Positions 25,187 to 34,431 of a DNA stretch of 64,000 bases are shown one piece after another (within the stretch, counting starts at the first letter, position 1; each line of letters opens with the position of its first letter). The notes below the pieces were generated by a model. The model saw nothing but the letters and a program-made list of their open reading frames with translations, made no database searches and was not told the origin of the DNA. The DNA is from RH-AL1 sp965198715 (lineage in GTDB: Bacteria; Pseudomonadota; Alphaproteobacteria; Rhizobiales; Beijerinckiaceae): NCBI GenBank assembly GCA_965198715.1, contig CBDAPV010000002.1:1240001-1304000 (forward strand). The letters are read 5' to 3'. Both the position numbers and the translations under genes were made by a program.

Positions 25187-26752
25187 ATGGCTCTTTCAAC
25201 GAAGCTGATGATGCGCCAGGGACAATCCCTGGTGATGACGCCGCAGCTGTTGCAGGCGATCAAGCTTCTGCAGTTCTCCAATCTCGAGCTCGCCTCGTTT
25301 GTCCAGGACGAGCTCGAGCGTAATCCGCTGCTTGAGCGCGCCGAGGAGGCGAGATCGGACGAGGTCGTTGACGGCACGCAGGGCGAGCGCGACCAGCGCG
25401 GCGAGACCGAGATCTCTCAAGGCGGCGAGTTAAACGAGGGTGCCGAAGCCGACTGGAGCGCCGAGAGCTTCGCCACCGATCGCGCCTCGCTCGAGACCAG
25501 TCTCGGGACCGAGCTCGGCAACACGTTCGACGACGAGCGGCCCTCGACCCCTTCGGAGCCTGCCGGCGACGGCCTCGGCGAGATGGGGCTGTCCGCCGCC
25601 TCCTGGTCGGGAGGCTCGGGTCCGGTAGGGGACGGCGAGGCGGCCGACATCGAGGCCTATCTCGCCGCCAAGACGTCTCTTAAGGACCACCTGCTGGCCC
25701 AGCTGCCGCTCGCCGTGCCTGACAGCCGCGACAGGATCATCGGGCATACGCTGATCGACACGATCGACGACAGCGGCTATCTCGCGGAGCCGTTGGAAGA
25801 CATCGCCGGACGCCTCGGCGTGCCGCTCGCCCGCGCCGAGGCAGTGCTGGCCGCCGTGCAGACGCTCGATCCTTCGGGCGTGGGAGCGCGCAACCTCGCC
25901 GAATGCCTGTCGATCCAGCTGCGCGACGGCGACCGCTTCGATCCCGCGATGCAGGCGCTTGTCGGACGGCTCGATCTCGTCGCCCGGCGCGACATACCCG
26001 AATTGAAACGAGTCTGCGGGGTCGACGAGGACGACGTGCTCGACATGATCGCCGAGATACGCCGCCTCGATCCCAAGCCCGGCCGCGCCTACGGCGCCGC
26101 TCCGATCCAGCCGGTGGTCCCCGACGTCGTCGTGCGCGCCGCCCCGGACGGCTCCTGGATCGTCGAGCTCAACACCGACGTGCTGCCGCGCCTCCTCGTC
26201 AACCAGAGCTACGCCGCCAAGATCACGCGCGGCAAGGGCAGCGATACCGACCGCTCGTTCGTCTCTGGATGCCTGCAGACCGCGAATTGGCTCACCAAGA
26301 GCCTGGAGCAACGCGCCCGCACCATCCTCAAGGTCTCGAGCGAGATCGTGCGCCAACAGGATGGTTTCTTTGCCAACGGCGTCGAGCATCTGCGCCCGTT
26401 GAATCTGAAGGTCATCGCCGAGGCGACGGGCATGCACGAATCAACGGTGTCGCGCGTGACATCCAACAAATACCTGTCGAGCCCACGAGGCGTCTTCGAG
26501 CTGAAGTACTTCTTCACCGCCTCGATAGCCTCGAACGTCGGCGGCGAGGCGCATTCGGCTGAATCGGTTCGCTTTCGCATCAGGCAGATGATCGAGAAGG
26601 AAGCTCCCGGCGGAGTCCTCTCCGACGACGCCATCGTCGAGAAGCTGAGGGAGGTCGAGATCGACATCGCCCGGCGCACCGTCGCGAAATACCGCGAGAG
26701 CATGCGCATCCCCTCGTCCGTCGAGCGCCGTCGGCGTAGAGGCATGCACTGA
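25187..26752 (+). CDS. rpoN: RNA polymerase sigma-54 factor
   Basis: A 521-residue sigma54. Region I is Gln-rich (LVMTPQLLQAIKLLQF), region II is acidic (about 55-150), and region III holds the core-binding part. The HTH region contains TGMHESTVSRVTSNKYL, and the RpoN box ARRTVAKYRE lies near the C-terminus. Sigma54 directs transcription from -24/-12 promoters with an AAA+ activator. The usual hpf and ptsN are not downstream. A sigma54-like site lies upstream of narK in this window. Confidence 0.97.
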   Translation: MALSTKLMMRQGQSLVMTPQLLQAIKLLQFSNLELASFVQDELERNPLLERAEEARSDEVVDGTQGERDQRGETEISQGGELNEGAEADWSAESFATDRASLETSLGTELGNTFDDERPSTPSEPAGDGLGEMGLSAASWSGGSGPVGDGEAADIEAYLAAKTSLKDHLLAQLPLAVPDSRDRIIGHTLIDTIDDSGYLAEPLEDIAGRLGVPLARAEAVLAAVQTLDPSGVGARNLAECLSIQLRDGDRFDPAMQALVGRLDLVARRDIPELKRVCGVDEDDVLDMIAEIRRLDPKPGRAYGAAPIQPVVPDVVVRAAPDGSWIVELNTDVLPRLLVNQSYAAKITRGKGSDTDRSFVSGCLQTANWLTKSLEQRARTILKVSSEIVRQQDGFFANGVEHLRPLNLKVIAEATGMHESTVSRVTSNKYLSSPRGVFELKYFFTASIASNVGGEAHSAESVRFRIRQMIEKEAPGGVLSDDAIVEKLREVEIDIARRTVAKYRESMRIPSSVERRRRRGMH

Positions 26753-26879
26753 CGTTGCACGCTTTACGTGCGATGCCACTTTGGCTTCATACAGCTGACA
26801 AAATCTGAAACCTTCGCTTGCCTAAAACCAAAGGTTGTATTTACCTTGGGTGCGCTCGGTAGCAGCGGCAGGCGGCGAC

Positions 26880-27065
26880 ATGAACATCCACGAAGAGCCA
26901 CGAACACCTTCAGGCCCTTCGAACGGCGACGGCGGCCGTGCATATCTCATCGACATGATCCGGAGCCTGTCGGCCCTCGCGCGCCGGTCGGACGAGGAGG
27001 AGATGGCGATCCTCCTCGAGGCGATCGTCGCTTCGGCGCGCGTGCGAGATCGCCGCAAGCGATGA
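26880..27065 (+). CDS. Small conserved-looking hypothetical protein
   Basis: A 61-residue frame starting at MNIHEEPRTP with an amphipathic helical half (AYLIDMIRSLSALARRSDEE, then EMAILLEAIVAS). The ribosome site is weak (GGCAGGCGGCG). It ends nine bases before the convergent phaZ stop. No domain is recognised. The codon use fits the neighbours, which makes a real gene plausible. Confidence 0.45.
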   Translation: MNIHEEPRTPSGPSNGDGGRAYLIDMIRSLSALARRSDEEEMAILLEAIVASARVRDRRKR

Positions 27066-27074
27066 GACGAGGGC

Positions 27075-28322
27075 TCAGGCGCGCCCTGCGATCTCGCTAT
27101 GGAATTCCACCATGCGTGGAACGATGTCGCGTCGGAAGCGCGAGCCGTTGAAGACGCCGTAGTGCCCGACGTCCTTCTGCAGGTGGTTGGCCTTGCGGTC
27201 GTCCGGCAGATTCGAGCAGAGCTCGAGCGCCGCCTGGGTCTGCCCGATACCCGAGATGTCGTCGTTCTCGCCCTCGACCGTCAGCAGTCCGCAGGTGCGG
27301 ATCGCCGAGAGATCGATGCGCTTGTTGCGATGGGTCATGATGCCTTTCGGCATCTGGTGCTCGACGAAAACGGCGTCGATCGTCTGAAGATAGTATTCCG
27401 CGGTGAGATCCATGACGGCGAGATATTCGTCGTAGAAGTCGCGCTGCTTCTCGCCCGATTCACCGTCCCCGCGGACGAGATGGTTGTACATCTCGAGGTG
27501 AGCGTCGACGTGACGATCGATGTTCATCGCCATGAAGCCGGAGAGCTGCAGGAAGCCCGGATAGACCCTGCGTCCGAAGCCGGGATAGGGGTAGGGTACC
27601 GACTGGATGCAATTGTCGCGAAACCACTGGCTGCCGCGCTTTTCGGCGAGCTGGTTGACCGCCGTGGGCGAGCGCCGCGTGTCGATGGGTCCGCCCATCA
27701 GCGTCATCGTGGTCGGCACCTTCGGGTCGTGATCGGCCTCCATCAAGGCGATGGCGGCAATCAGCGGCACAGCCGGCTGGCAGACCCCCATCGTGTGCAG
27801 CGGCAAATCGGGGACGTCGAGCGCGTGGCAGATATCGATCAGGTAGTCGACGTAGTCGTCGAGGTCGAAGGTCTCGACCTTCGGCACCATCCGGGCGTTG
27901 GTCCAATCGGTGATGAAGACATCGTAGTGCGGGAGGAAAGCTTCCACCGTGCCGCGCAGGAGTGTTGCGTAATGCCCCGACATGGGCGCCACGATCAGCA
28001 GGCGCGGCTGCGGCGTACCGGCCGGCAGGTCGCGCGCGAACCGGATGACGCGGCAGAACGGCTTCTGCCAGATGATCTCTTCCGTGACGAAAACGTTGCG
28101 CCCCTCGATCGTGGTCTCGTTGAGCCCGAACAAAGGCTTGCCATAGCGACGCGTGGCCCGCTCGAACATCGCGCTCGAGGCGGCGATGGAGCGTCCGACA
28201 TAGGTCTTGGACAGCGGATTGAGAGGGTTCTTGACCCAGAAGTTCGCGGCGTTGGAAACAGCCCGCGCCGGCCCCATGGCGAGGTATGCCATTTCATATG
28301 CTTGATACGAAAACGGGTTCAT
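27075..28322 (-). CDS. phaZ: Intracellular polyhydroxybutyrate depolymerase
   Basis: A 415-residue alpha/beta hydrolase of the PhaZ1 family that degrades amorphous PHB granules in the cytoplasm. The nucleophile elbow is MGVCQPAVP, with Cys in place of Ser, the known feature of this family. Other marks are APMSGHYATLLRGTVEA, the DWTNAR segment, and the final VGHYGVFNG with the catalytic His. The start MNPFSYQAYEMAYLAM is the typical N-terminus; the upstream extension to 28502 overlaps the divergent kinase gene. No PHB synthase is in this window. Confidence 0.95.
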   Translation of the reverse strand: MNPFSYQAYEMAYLAMGPARAVSNAANFWVKNPLNPLSKTYVGRSIAASSAMFERATRRYGKPLFGLNETTIEGRNVFVTEEIIWQKPFCRVIRFARDLPAGTPQPRLLIVAPMSGHYATLLRGTVEAFLPHYDVFITDWTNARMVPKVETFDLDDYVDYLIDICHALDVPDLPLHTMGVCQPAVPLIAAIALMEADHDPKVPTTMTLMGGPIDTRRSPTAVNQLAEKRGSQWFRDNCIQSVPYPYPGFGRRVYPGFLQLSGFMAMNIDRHVDAHLEMYNHLVRGDGESGEKQRDFYDEYLAVMDLTAEYYLQTIDAVFVEHQMPKGIMTHRNKRIDLSAIRTCGLLTVEGENDDISGIGQTQAALELCSNLPDDRKANHLQKDVGHYGVFNGSRFRRDIVPRMVEFHSEIAGRA

Positions 28323-28534
28323 TGCGGCTCCAATCGGCGCCAATGTGTAGGCGGAAATGGTGCGCCGCGAAAACTGGACTTTCGGGCCATTTAGGGCGGT
28401 ATGGCTAAGCGATCTATTCCGAGGGTGCGGCGTGCGCGGGCTCGATTGCGATCCAACCCAATACGCCGCGCATCGTCGGGTACCCGTATGTGCGACAAGC
28501 ACGCGATGACCACACCGGTCTTTCGAAGAACATC

Positions 28535-29890
28535 ATGAGCGCCGATCACCTCGACGGCCCGCTCGGGCTCGGATCACGCTCGCGCCATCCTCGCGTCGAC
28601 ACGCTGATCCGCCTGCGCTGGCTGGCGATCAGCGGCCAGTTCGCCGCCGTCCTGGCCACCCATTTCGTGCTCGGCTTTCCGCTCCCGTTCGTGATGTGCC
28701 TGGCGGCCATCTTCGTGTCGGTGTGGGTCAACATCGGCTTGCGCATCCGTTTCCACCCGACAGAGCGCCTCGCCGAGAAGCCGGCGGCAGGCCAGATGGC
28801 GTACGATCTCGTGCAGCTCACCGTGCTGCTCTACCTGACGGGCGGCCTGGAGAATCCGTTTTCCATGCTGTTCCTCGCGCCCTTAATGATCGCGGCCGTG
28901 TCGCTGTCGGCCCGCTCTGCCGCGGCGTTGACCCTGCTCGTGATCGTCTGCGCGACCATATTGACGGTCTATCACCTGCCGCTGCCCTGGATGCCGGGAG
29001 AGACGCTGCACCTGCCGCTGCTCTACCGCGCCGCAACCTGGGGCGCGATCGTGCTCGGTGCGAGCTTCGCCGCCGCCTACACCTGGCGGGTCTCGGAGGA
29101 GGGACGTCGGCTCTCCGACGCCTTGCTCGCGACCGAGCTGGTGCTCGCGCGCGAGCAGCACCTGTCGCAGCTCGACGGCCTTGCCGCCGCCGCGGCTCAC
29201 GAACTCGGCACGCCGCTCGCCACCATCAAGCTGGTCGCTCGCGACCTCACCAAGATGTTCCCGCCGGAGGGCGAGGTGGGCGCCGACCTTGCCTTGCTGA
29301 TGGGCGAGGCCGAGCGTTGCGCCAAGATCCTCGGGCGGCTCGCTTCTCTGGGATCGGAGGAGCCGGGCGACATCATCGGACGGCTCAGTCTGCGGCATCT
29401 TGTCGAAGAGGTCGTTCAGCCGCAGCGCGATTTCGGTGTCGTCATCACCATCGTGCCGGAAGGAGACGGCGCAGAGCCTGTCTGCACACGCAATGCCGGC
29501 GTCCTCTACGGATTGGGCAATCTCGTCGAGAACGCCATCGATTTCGCAGGCTCGCAGGTGCGGATCATCGTGCGATGGACGGACGCCGTTGTCGCCGTGG
29601 TCATCGCCGACGACGGTCCGGGCTTCGCGCCAGACATTGTCATGTCGCTTGGCGAACCTTATCTCCACACCAGAGCGAACCGGCGGGCAAAATCCGATGA
29701 AACATCCGGTCTCGGCCTGGGTCTTTTCATCGCCAAGACACTTCTCGAGAGATCGCGCGCGAGCGTGAGCATGGTCAACGCGGTCGCGCCCGAAGTCGGT
29801 GCCAGAGTTACGGTGCTCTGGCAGAGGTCCGATTTCGAGGTAGCGCGATCGCAGCGGCCAACACTTGAAGTTCTGGCGCCGACGAAATGA
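28535..29890 (+). CDS. regB: RegB/ActS/PrrB redox sensor histidine kinase
   Basis: A 451-residue sensor kinase. Six helices lie at about 30-190, with the ubiquinone-site motif GGLENPFSMLFLAP. The H-box AAAAHELGTPLATI (His near 222) is followed by AERCAKILGRL, which holds the cysteine that in RegB is the redox switch. The N-box is NLVENAIDFA, and the G boxes are DDGPGF and GLGLGLFIAK. It overlaps regA by four bases. In relatives RegBA controls photosynthesis, carbon and nitrogen fixation, and cytochrome oxidases, so the cox genes in this window are candidate targets. The ATG at 28535 is preferred; an upstream start at 28490 is possible. Confidence 0.93.
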   Translation: MSADHLDGPLGLGSRSRHPRVDTLIRLRWLAISGQFAAVLATHFVLGFPLPFVMCLAAIFVSVWVNIGLRIRFHPTERLAEKPAAGQMAYDLVQLTVLLYLTGGLENPFSMLFLAPLMIAAVSLSARSAAALTLLVIVCATILTVYHLPLPWMPGETLHLPLLYRAATWGAIVLGASFAAAYTWRVSEEGRRLSDALLATELVLAREQHLSQLDGLAAAAAHELGTPLATIKLVARDLTKMFPPEGEVGADLALLMGEAERCAKILGRLASLGSEEPGDIIGRLSLRHLVEEVVQPQRDFGVVITIVPEGDGAEPVCTRNAGVLYGLGNLVENAIDFAGSQVRIIVRWTDAVVAVVIADDGPGFAPDIVMSLGEPYLHTRANRRAKSDETSGLGLGLFIAKTLLERSRASVSMVNAVAPEVGARVTVLWQRSDFEVARSQRPTLEVLAPTK

Positions 29891-30504
29891 CGCCTTGGGA
29901 GGCATGGATGGAACACGCAGCACATGGCGCAGCAACTCAGCCGGGCATTGACCCGGGTCTTCTCGCGCTCGGTCCCGACGCCGACAAGAGCCTACTGATC
30001 GTCGACGATGATCGCGCGTTCTGCCAGCGGTTGGCCCGCGCCATGGAGACGCGAGGCTTTACCGTGAACGCCGTGTCTTCGGTCGCCGAAGGCCTCGCTG
30101 CCATAGCCCAGGCCGCACCGGCATTCGCCGTGATCGACATGCGCCTGGCCGACGGCAACGGACTTGACGTGATGTCCGCGCTTAAGGCACGTCGGCCCGA
30201 ATCACGGGCGGTGATCCTCACCGGCTATGGCAACATCGTTACCGCCGTCACGGCGGTGAAGCTTGGCGCGTTCGACTACCTCGCCAAGCCGGCGGATGCC
30301 GATGAGATTTTCAACGCTCTGATGGCGACGCAGCATGACAAGGCCGCGTTGCCGGAGAACCCGATGTCGGCGGATCGCGTGCGCTGGGAGCATATCCAGC
30401 GTATCTACGAGCTCTGCGGGCGCAACGTCTCCGAGACCGCGCGACGCCTCAACATGCATCGCCGCACGCTGCAGCGGATCCTGGCCAAGCGGGCGCCGCG
30501 CTAA
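29887..30504 (+). CDS. regA: RegA/ActR/PrrA response regulator
   Basis: A 205-residue regulator. The receiver domain (about 34-150) has LLIVDDD, the phosphoacceptor Asp in VIDMRLADGNGLDVM (near 84), and Lys in AKPADADE. A short linker is followed by a Fis-type HTH (ETARRLNMHRRTLQRILAKR), the invariant RegA C-terminus. It is translationally coupled to regB (ATGA). Its 3' end overlaps DUF2093 by four bases tail to tail. Confidence 0.95.
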   Translation: MTPWEAWMEHAAHGAATQPGIDPGLLALGPDADKSLLIVDDDRAFCQRLARAMETRGFTVNAVSSVAEGLAAIAQAAPAFAVIDMRLADGNGLDVMSALKARRPESRAVILTGYGNIVTAVTAVKLGAFDYLAKPADADEIFNALMATQHDKAALPENPMSADRVRWEHIQRIYELCGRNVSETARRLNMHRRTLQRILAKRAPR

Positions 30505-30725
30505 GGTCTTCGCGGGCTGCCGCCGAGCCGCTCGAGCTTGGCGGCAGGCCCGCTATAGGCCTCCTGAAGATCGACATTCCAGTAGCGCAGGTCTTCGACG
30601 GCGATGGGCTCACCGGTCACCGCGCAGCGCACGAACGCCCCCGGCGTGATGACCTTGAAGTCGCCGTCGAGGTACTCGAGGGTTGCCTCCGTCGCGGCAG
30701 CCGGCCGGCGTTCGAAACGGTTCAT
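30501..30725 (-). CDS. DUF2093 protein
   Basis: A 74-residue protein of unknown function typical of Alphaproteobacteria: LEYLDGDFKVITPGAFVRCA, GEPIAVEDLRYW and NVDLQEAYSG. It lies 14 bases downstream of xseA on the same strand, a common arrangement, so it is likely in the same transcript. Confidence 0.9.
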   Translation of the reverse strand: MNRFERRPAAATEATLEYLDGDFKVITPGAFVRCAVTGEPIAVEDLRYWNVDLQEAYSGPAAKLERLGGSPRRP

Positions 30726-30739
30726 CCCATCCTGCGGCG

Positions 30740-32338
30740 TTAAAACAACGAAGCCTGATCGACCTTGAGTTTTGCCTTGGTTCGGCGCGTCGCCGGCGAA
30801 GACAGGGTCGAGACCTCCATATGGCCGTCCGCGAATTCGATGTCGAGCATGGACGTCGTCGTTTGTGCCTCGGCGGCACTGCGAAGGGGACGGCCTTCGC
30901 TATCGCGAACCAGGGCAAAGCCGCGCGCGAGCACTTGGCGATAGCCTAGCGTGTTGAGAAGTTGCTCGTAGCGCTCGAGCCGCTCGCGTCGTCTTCTCAA
31001 CGAGGCGGCCATGACGCGATCCAACGCCGCCGTGGCCGCCATGCACCTGGCATCGCCGCGAACGATCTCCCGCGAAAGCGCGCCGCGCAAGCTCGCGAGC
31101 CGCTGGCCATCGCCTGCGAGTTGCCGCTCCCTCCGCTCCGCGTAACGCTCCACGGCAAATACGAGCCTCTGCTCGAGCGCTCCCAGACGCTGCGCGGTCT
31201 GCGCGAGACGCGTCCGCGGCGCCTGACGCGACAGCCGGTTGGCGTGGCGCGACAGCTCCAGGTGGCGCCGGTCGAGGCCAGCCGCCGCCGCGGCGGCAAG
31301 GCGCTCGTCGGCCCGGTCAACCCTCTGGCGGAGCGACGAGGTCACCGTCTCGGCCGAAGGGAGCGCGCGCGCCAGTGCGCGCAGGTCGCTTCTTCCGCGC
31401 GCCAAGTGCCGCGCCACGGCATCGCGGTGGCGCCGGGCGACGTCGGCGAGGGACGAGGCGAGCTCCGCTCGCACCGGGACCGCCTTCTCGGCGGCACCTG
31501 ACGGCGTCGGGGCGCGCAGATCGGCGACGTGGTCGAGGAGCGTGGTGTCGGTCTCATGCCCCACCGCCGCGATCAACGGGATGGAGCAGGCCGCCGCGGC
31601 ACGCACGACCACCTCCTCGTTGAAGGCCCATAGGTCCTCCAGCGACCCGCCGCCGCGAGCCACGATAAGCACGTCGGGCCTGGCCATCGGGCCGCTCGCG
31701 GGTAGAAGGTCGAAGCCAGCGATGGCGGCGGCGACCTCGGCTGCCGCCGTCTCGCCCTGGACGCGGACCGGCCACACCAGCACGTCGCGCGGGAAACGGT
31801 CGAGCAGGCGGTGGAGGATGTCGCGGATCACCGCGCCGGTCGGTGACGTCACCACGCCGATGCGTCGCGGCAGGAAGGGGATCGCGCGCTTGCGCGCCGC
31901 ATCGAAGAGCCCCTCGGCGGCCAGCGTCTTGCGACGCTCGTCGAGCAGCGCCATCAACGCACCGATACCGGCCGGCTCGATGGCTTCCACGACGATCTGG
32001 TAGGTCGACTTGCCGGGGAAGGTGGTGACGCGCCCGGTGGCGATCACCTCTAGCCCCTCCTGGGGCTTGACCTTCAGCTTAGAAAAGGCGGTGCGCCAGA
32101 CCACTGCATCGATACGTGCCGTCTCGTCCTTGAGGCAGAAATAGGCGTGGCCGGACGAATGCGGGCCGCGGTAGTTCGAGATCTCGCCGCGCACGCGCAC
32201 GAAACCGAAGCGATCCTCGATCGTGCGCTTCAACGCGCCCGACAATTCACCGACGGAGACTTCGAGGACGTTGCTGGCGGGCGCGACCCGCTCGGGCCCG
32301 GCACGATCAGAAGCGGCGCGTTCGGGTGCGGCTGGCAA
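30740..32338 (-). CDS. xseA: Exodeoxyribonuclease VII large subunit
   Basis: A 532-residue subunit. An N-terminal OB fold (about 23-120: VRGEISNYRGPHSSGHAYF) is followed by the catalytic core with RIGVVTSPTGAVIRDIL, ARGGGSLEDLWAFN and AAVGHETDTTLLDHVADLRA. A long Arg/Ala-rich coiled coil (about 290-460) and a C-terminal segment complete it. With XseB it degrades single-stranded DNA; xseB is not here. The start appears to be TTG at 32338 with a distant GGAG. No in-frame ATG exists before the conserved part. Confidence 0.93.
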   Translation of the reverse strand: MPAAPERAASDRAGPERVAPASNVLEVSVGELSGALKRTIEDRFGFVRVRGEISNYRGPHSSGHAYFCLKDETARIDAVVWRTAFSKLKVKPQEGLEVIATGRVTTFPGKSTYQIVVEAIEPAGIGALMALLDERRKTLAAEGLFDAARKRAIPFLPRRIGVVTSPTGAVIRDILHRLLDRFPRDVLVWPVRVQGETAAAEVAAAIAGFDLLPASGPMARPDVLIVARGGGSLEDLWAFNEEVVVRAAAACSIPLIAAVGHETDTTLLDHVADLRAPTPSGAAEKAVPVRAELASSLADVARRHRDAVARHLARGRSDLRALARALPSAETVTSSLRQRVDRADERLAAAAAAGLDRRHLELSRHANRLSRQAPRTRLAQTAQRLGALEQRLVFAVERYAERRERQLAGDGQRLASLRGALSREIVRGDARCMAATAALDRVMAASLRRRRERLERYEQLLNTLGYRQVLARGFALVRDSEGRPLRSAAEAQTTTSMLDIEFADGHMEVSTLSSPATRRTKAKLKVDQASLF

Positions 32339-32440
32339 GGTGCTGGGACACTCCGGAGACGAACCGGGCTCGACCCGGAATCAGTACGGAAGCATCGCGC
32401 GTCGCGGTGACGGCGGCAAGGCAGGCCTCGGGGTCCGAGA

Positions 32441-33169
32441 CTATTCCTTGACGAGCTGCCCGGAATAGAGGACCGCGCCCGTCGGCCCGCCGGTCGTGGA
32501 GCCGCCGGGCGGCTCGACCGAGACGGCGAAGGTCGCGCCGGCATCGGCTCCGACACCGGCCGGGATCGCGACGTGAGCGCTGGCCTCGGTCACGACACCC
32601 AAGGAGCGCGGCGGGCGCCCGCCGCCGATGTACCAAAGTTCGAGGCTGTGGCCGGCCGGAGCCTGCGCCGCGACCGGCCGCACCAGCACCTGACGCGTCC
32701 TGAGGTCGACGGTGACGATCAGCGCAGGCTTGTCGCCGCCGCGGTTGACCGCCGCCACGTAGGTCGCGGCTTCGGACGGTACGAAGTCTCGGATGTCGCG
32801 CACGACCACTAAAGCGACGAGGGCTGCAGCGAGGCCGGCCGTCGACAGCGCGAGCGCGCGCCAGCGATCGCGCGAGCGCCGGATGGCGGCGGAAGACAGC
32901 CTGCCGCCATCGACGACGCGGAAGCGGTCCTGGGTCGGCGCGCCGAGCACCCGTTCGATCCGCGTCCACAGCTCGGCCGGCGGAGGGATGTCGTCGCCGG
33001 CGAGACCAAGCGGCGCCAACCGATGCTCCCAGGCGGCGACGGCGCGGCGCGCCGCTTCATCGGTGCTTAGCCGTTCGGCGAAAGCGGCGCGCTCATCCGT
33101 TGCAAGAGTCCCGATCACGTATTCCGCGGCGTGCGCGTCGAGGCCGTCGATCTCGTCGGATGGGCTCAT
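32441..33169 (-). CDS. Membrane anti-sigma factor (RskA family)
   Basis: A 242-residue protein. A cytoplasmic N-terminal part (about 1-100: AAEYVIGTLATDERAAFAER) binds the sigma factor. One helix (about 108-128, LALSTAGLAAALVALVVV) leads to a periplasmic RskA-like domain ending at VKE. It overlaps the sigma gene by four bases (ATGA). Anti-sigma factors of this type hold the ECF sigma until an envelope signal triggers release. The CXXC zinc motif of ZAS domains is absent. Confidence 0.88.
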   Translation of the reverse strand: MSPSDEIDGLDAHAAEYVIGTLATDERAAFAERLSTDEAARRAVAAWEHRLAPLGLAGDDIPPPAELWTRIERVLGAPTQDRFRVVDGGRLSSAAIRRSRDRWRALALSTAGLAAALVALVVVRDIRDFVPSEAATYVAAVNRGGDKPALIVTVDLRTRQVLVRPVAAQAPAGHSLELWYIGGGRPPRSLGVVTEASAHVAIPAGVGADAGATFAVSVEPPGGSTTGGPTGAVLYSGQLVKE

Positions 33170-33726
33170 GGCGAGGGTCCGTCGAGGCAGGCGCGCAGGG
33201 TGCCGAGCGAGCGATGCAGCCAGGTCTTGATCGTGTTGACCGGCCGGCCAAAGCGCTGAGCCAGTTCCTCGCGCGAGTAGCCCTGATAGTAGGCGAGCAG
33301 GACGCAGTCGCGGGCCTGGGGCTCGATGCCTTCGAGGCATCGTCGGAGGGACGCGTTGTCGATCATGTCGCCCTCGCGATCCCTGTCTTCCGCGACCCTC
33401 TCGAACCAGTCCGAGGAGTCGTTGACAGCCGAAACCTGCACGAAATTACGCTGGCGCAGAACATCAATAGATCGGTTGCGCGCGATCGAATTCATCCAAA
33501 CTCCAGCCGGCGCCGTTTCAGGAGCGTAGCTCGAGGCATTCTGCCAGATGCGCAGGAAAACATCCTGCAACACGTCTTCCGCAGCCGCCCTAGTCCTCAC
33601 GATACGGAGCACCGTTCCAAAAAGTTTTGGTGACGAGGCCTCGTAGAGTTTGCGGAACGCCACGCGATCCTGCGCCGCGACGGCGAGCAGAAGAGACTGG
33701 AGAGCGGCGTCGTCGGGCGCGGGCAA
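33166..33726 (-). CDS. ECF-type RNA polymerase sigma factor
   Basis: A 186-residue sigma70-family factor. Region 2 shows YEASSPKLFGTVLRIV and AEDVLQDVFLRIWQNA with the -10-binding WMNSIARNRSIDVLR. Region 4 shows VLLAYYQGYSREELAQRFGR and NTIKTWLHRSLGTLRACL. It starts at TTG 33726, four bases after GGAGG. It is co-transcribed with its anti-sigma factor. The regulon cannot be read from the sequence. Confidence 0.93.
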   Translation of the reverse strand: MPAPDDAALQSLLLAVAAQDRVAFRKLYEASSPKLFGTVLRIVRTRAAAEDVLQDVFLRIWQNASSYAPETAPAGVWMNSIARNRSIDVLRQRNFVQVSAVNDSSDWFERVAEDRDREGDMIDNASLRRCLEGIEPQARDCVLLAYYQGYSREELAQRFGRPVNTIKTWLHRSLGTLRACLDGPSP

Positions 33727-33872
33727 GAAACCTCCGGGAAGAGACGGTCGTCGACGCCGGCACGGCCTGTCTATGCCACAAACACTCGGGCCTGGAAGGC
33801 TGAGAGGCTCATCCTTTGGGACGGGCGTACGTCACGACGTCCGCTCAAGTTGCGCACGAAACGGAGCGTTCC

Positions 33873-34316
33873 TTAAAGCGAGGCTATCGTCGTCGGCGCC
33901 GCTTCGTCGTCACCGGCGATTGCCGACACCAGGTCGACGATCTTCTTGCGCACTTTGGCATCGTTGATGCGGGCGAATGCCCGGTTCAGGTGAAGCCCCT
34001 CGGTGGTCGAAAGGAAATCGACCACGTAGGCCGAGCCGGCCTCGGCGGCGGCCGAGTGCATCGGATTGGTCTCGACGCCTTCCTCGAAGGACGGCGCTCC
34101 ATCGAAGAAATAGGCCGGCGGCACATTAAGAGTCTTCGAGATCTGCTGGAGCCGGCTCGCCCCGATCCTGTTGGTTCCCTTTTCGTATTTCTGCACTTGC
34201 TGAAACGTGAGGTTAAGGGCCTCACCCAATTTCTCTTGGCTCATTCCCAGAAGAACCCGGCGCATGCGGACACGAGAGCCGACATGCTTGTCGATGGGAT
34301 TGGGTATCTTCTTCAC
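33873..34316 (-). CDS. XRE-family transcriptional regulator
   Basis: A 147-residue protein. The HTH (about 10-66) includes RRVLLGMSQEKLGEALNLTF and QQVQKYEKGTNRIGASRL, followed by SKTLNVPPAYFFDG. A variable C-terminal part follows. This architecture is widespread in Alphaproteobacteria, often in several copies. The GTG at 34316 lies six bases after GAAGG, which beats the TTG at 34334. Targets are unknown. Confidence 0.9.
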   Translation of the reverse strand: MKKIPNPIDKHVGSRVRMRRVLLGMSQEKLGEALNLTFQQVQKYEKGTNRIGASRLQQISKTLNVPPAYFFDGAPSFEEGVETNPMHSAAAEAGSAYVVDFLSTTEGLHLNRAFARINDAKVRKKIVDLVSAIAGDDEAAPTTIASL

Positions 34317-34431
34317 AGTCGGCCTTCGATCCAAGGTACATCTCGCGCGCAGATTCGATAGATGTCGACGGCTACACTATCGAAAAGCGAATGCAATTAG
34401 GTTCGTGTTTGCGGCCGAAACATGGCAAATA

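Noticed and set aside
27075..28322. Cys in place of Ser in the PHB depolymerase active site as a mutation
   Set aside because: A Cys nucleophile is the known state of intracellular PhaZ1-type depolymerases.
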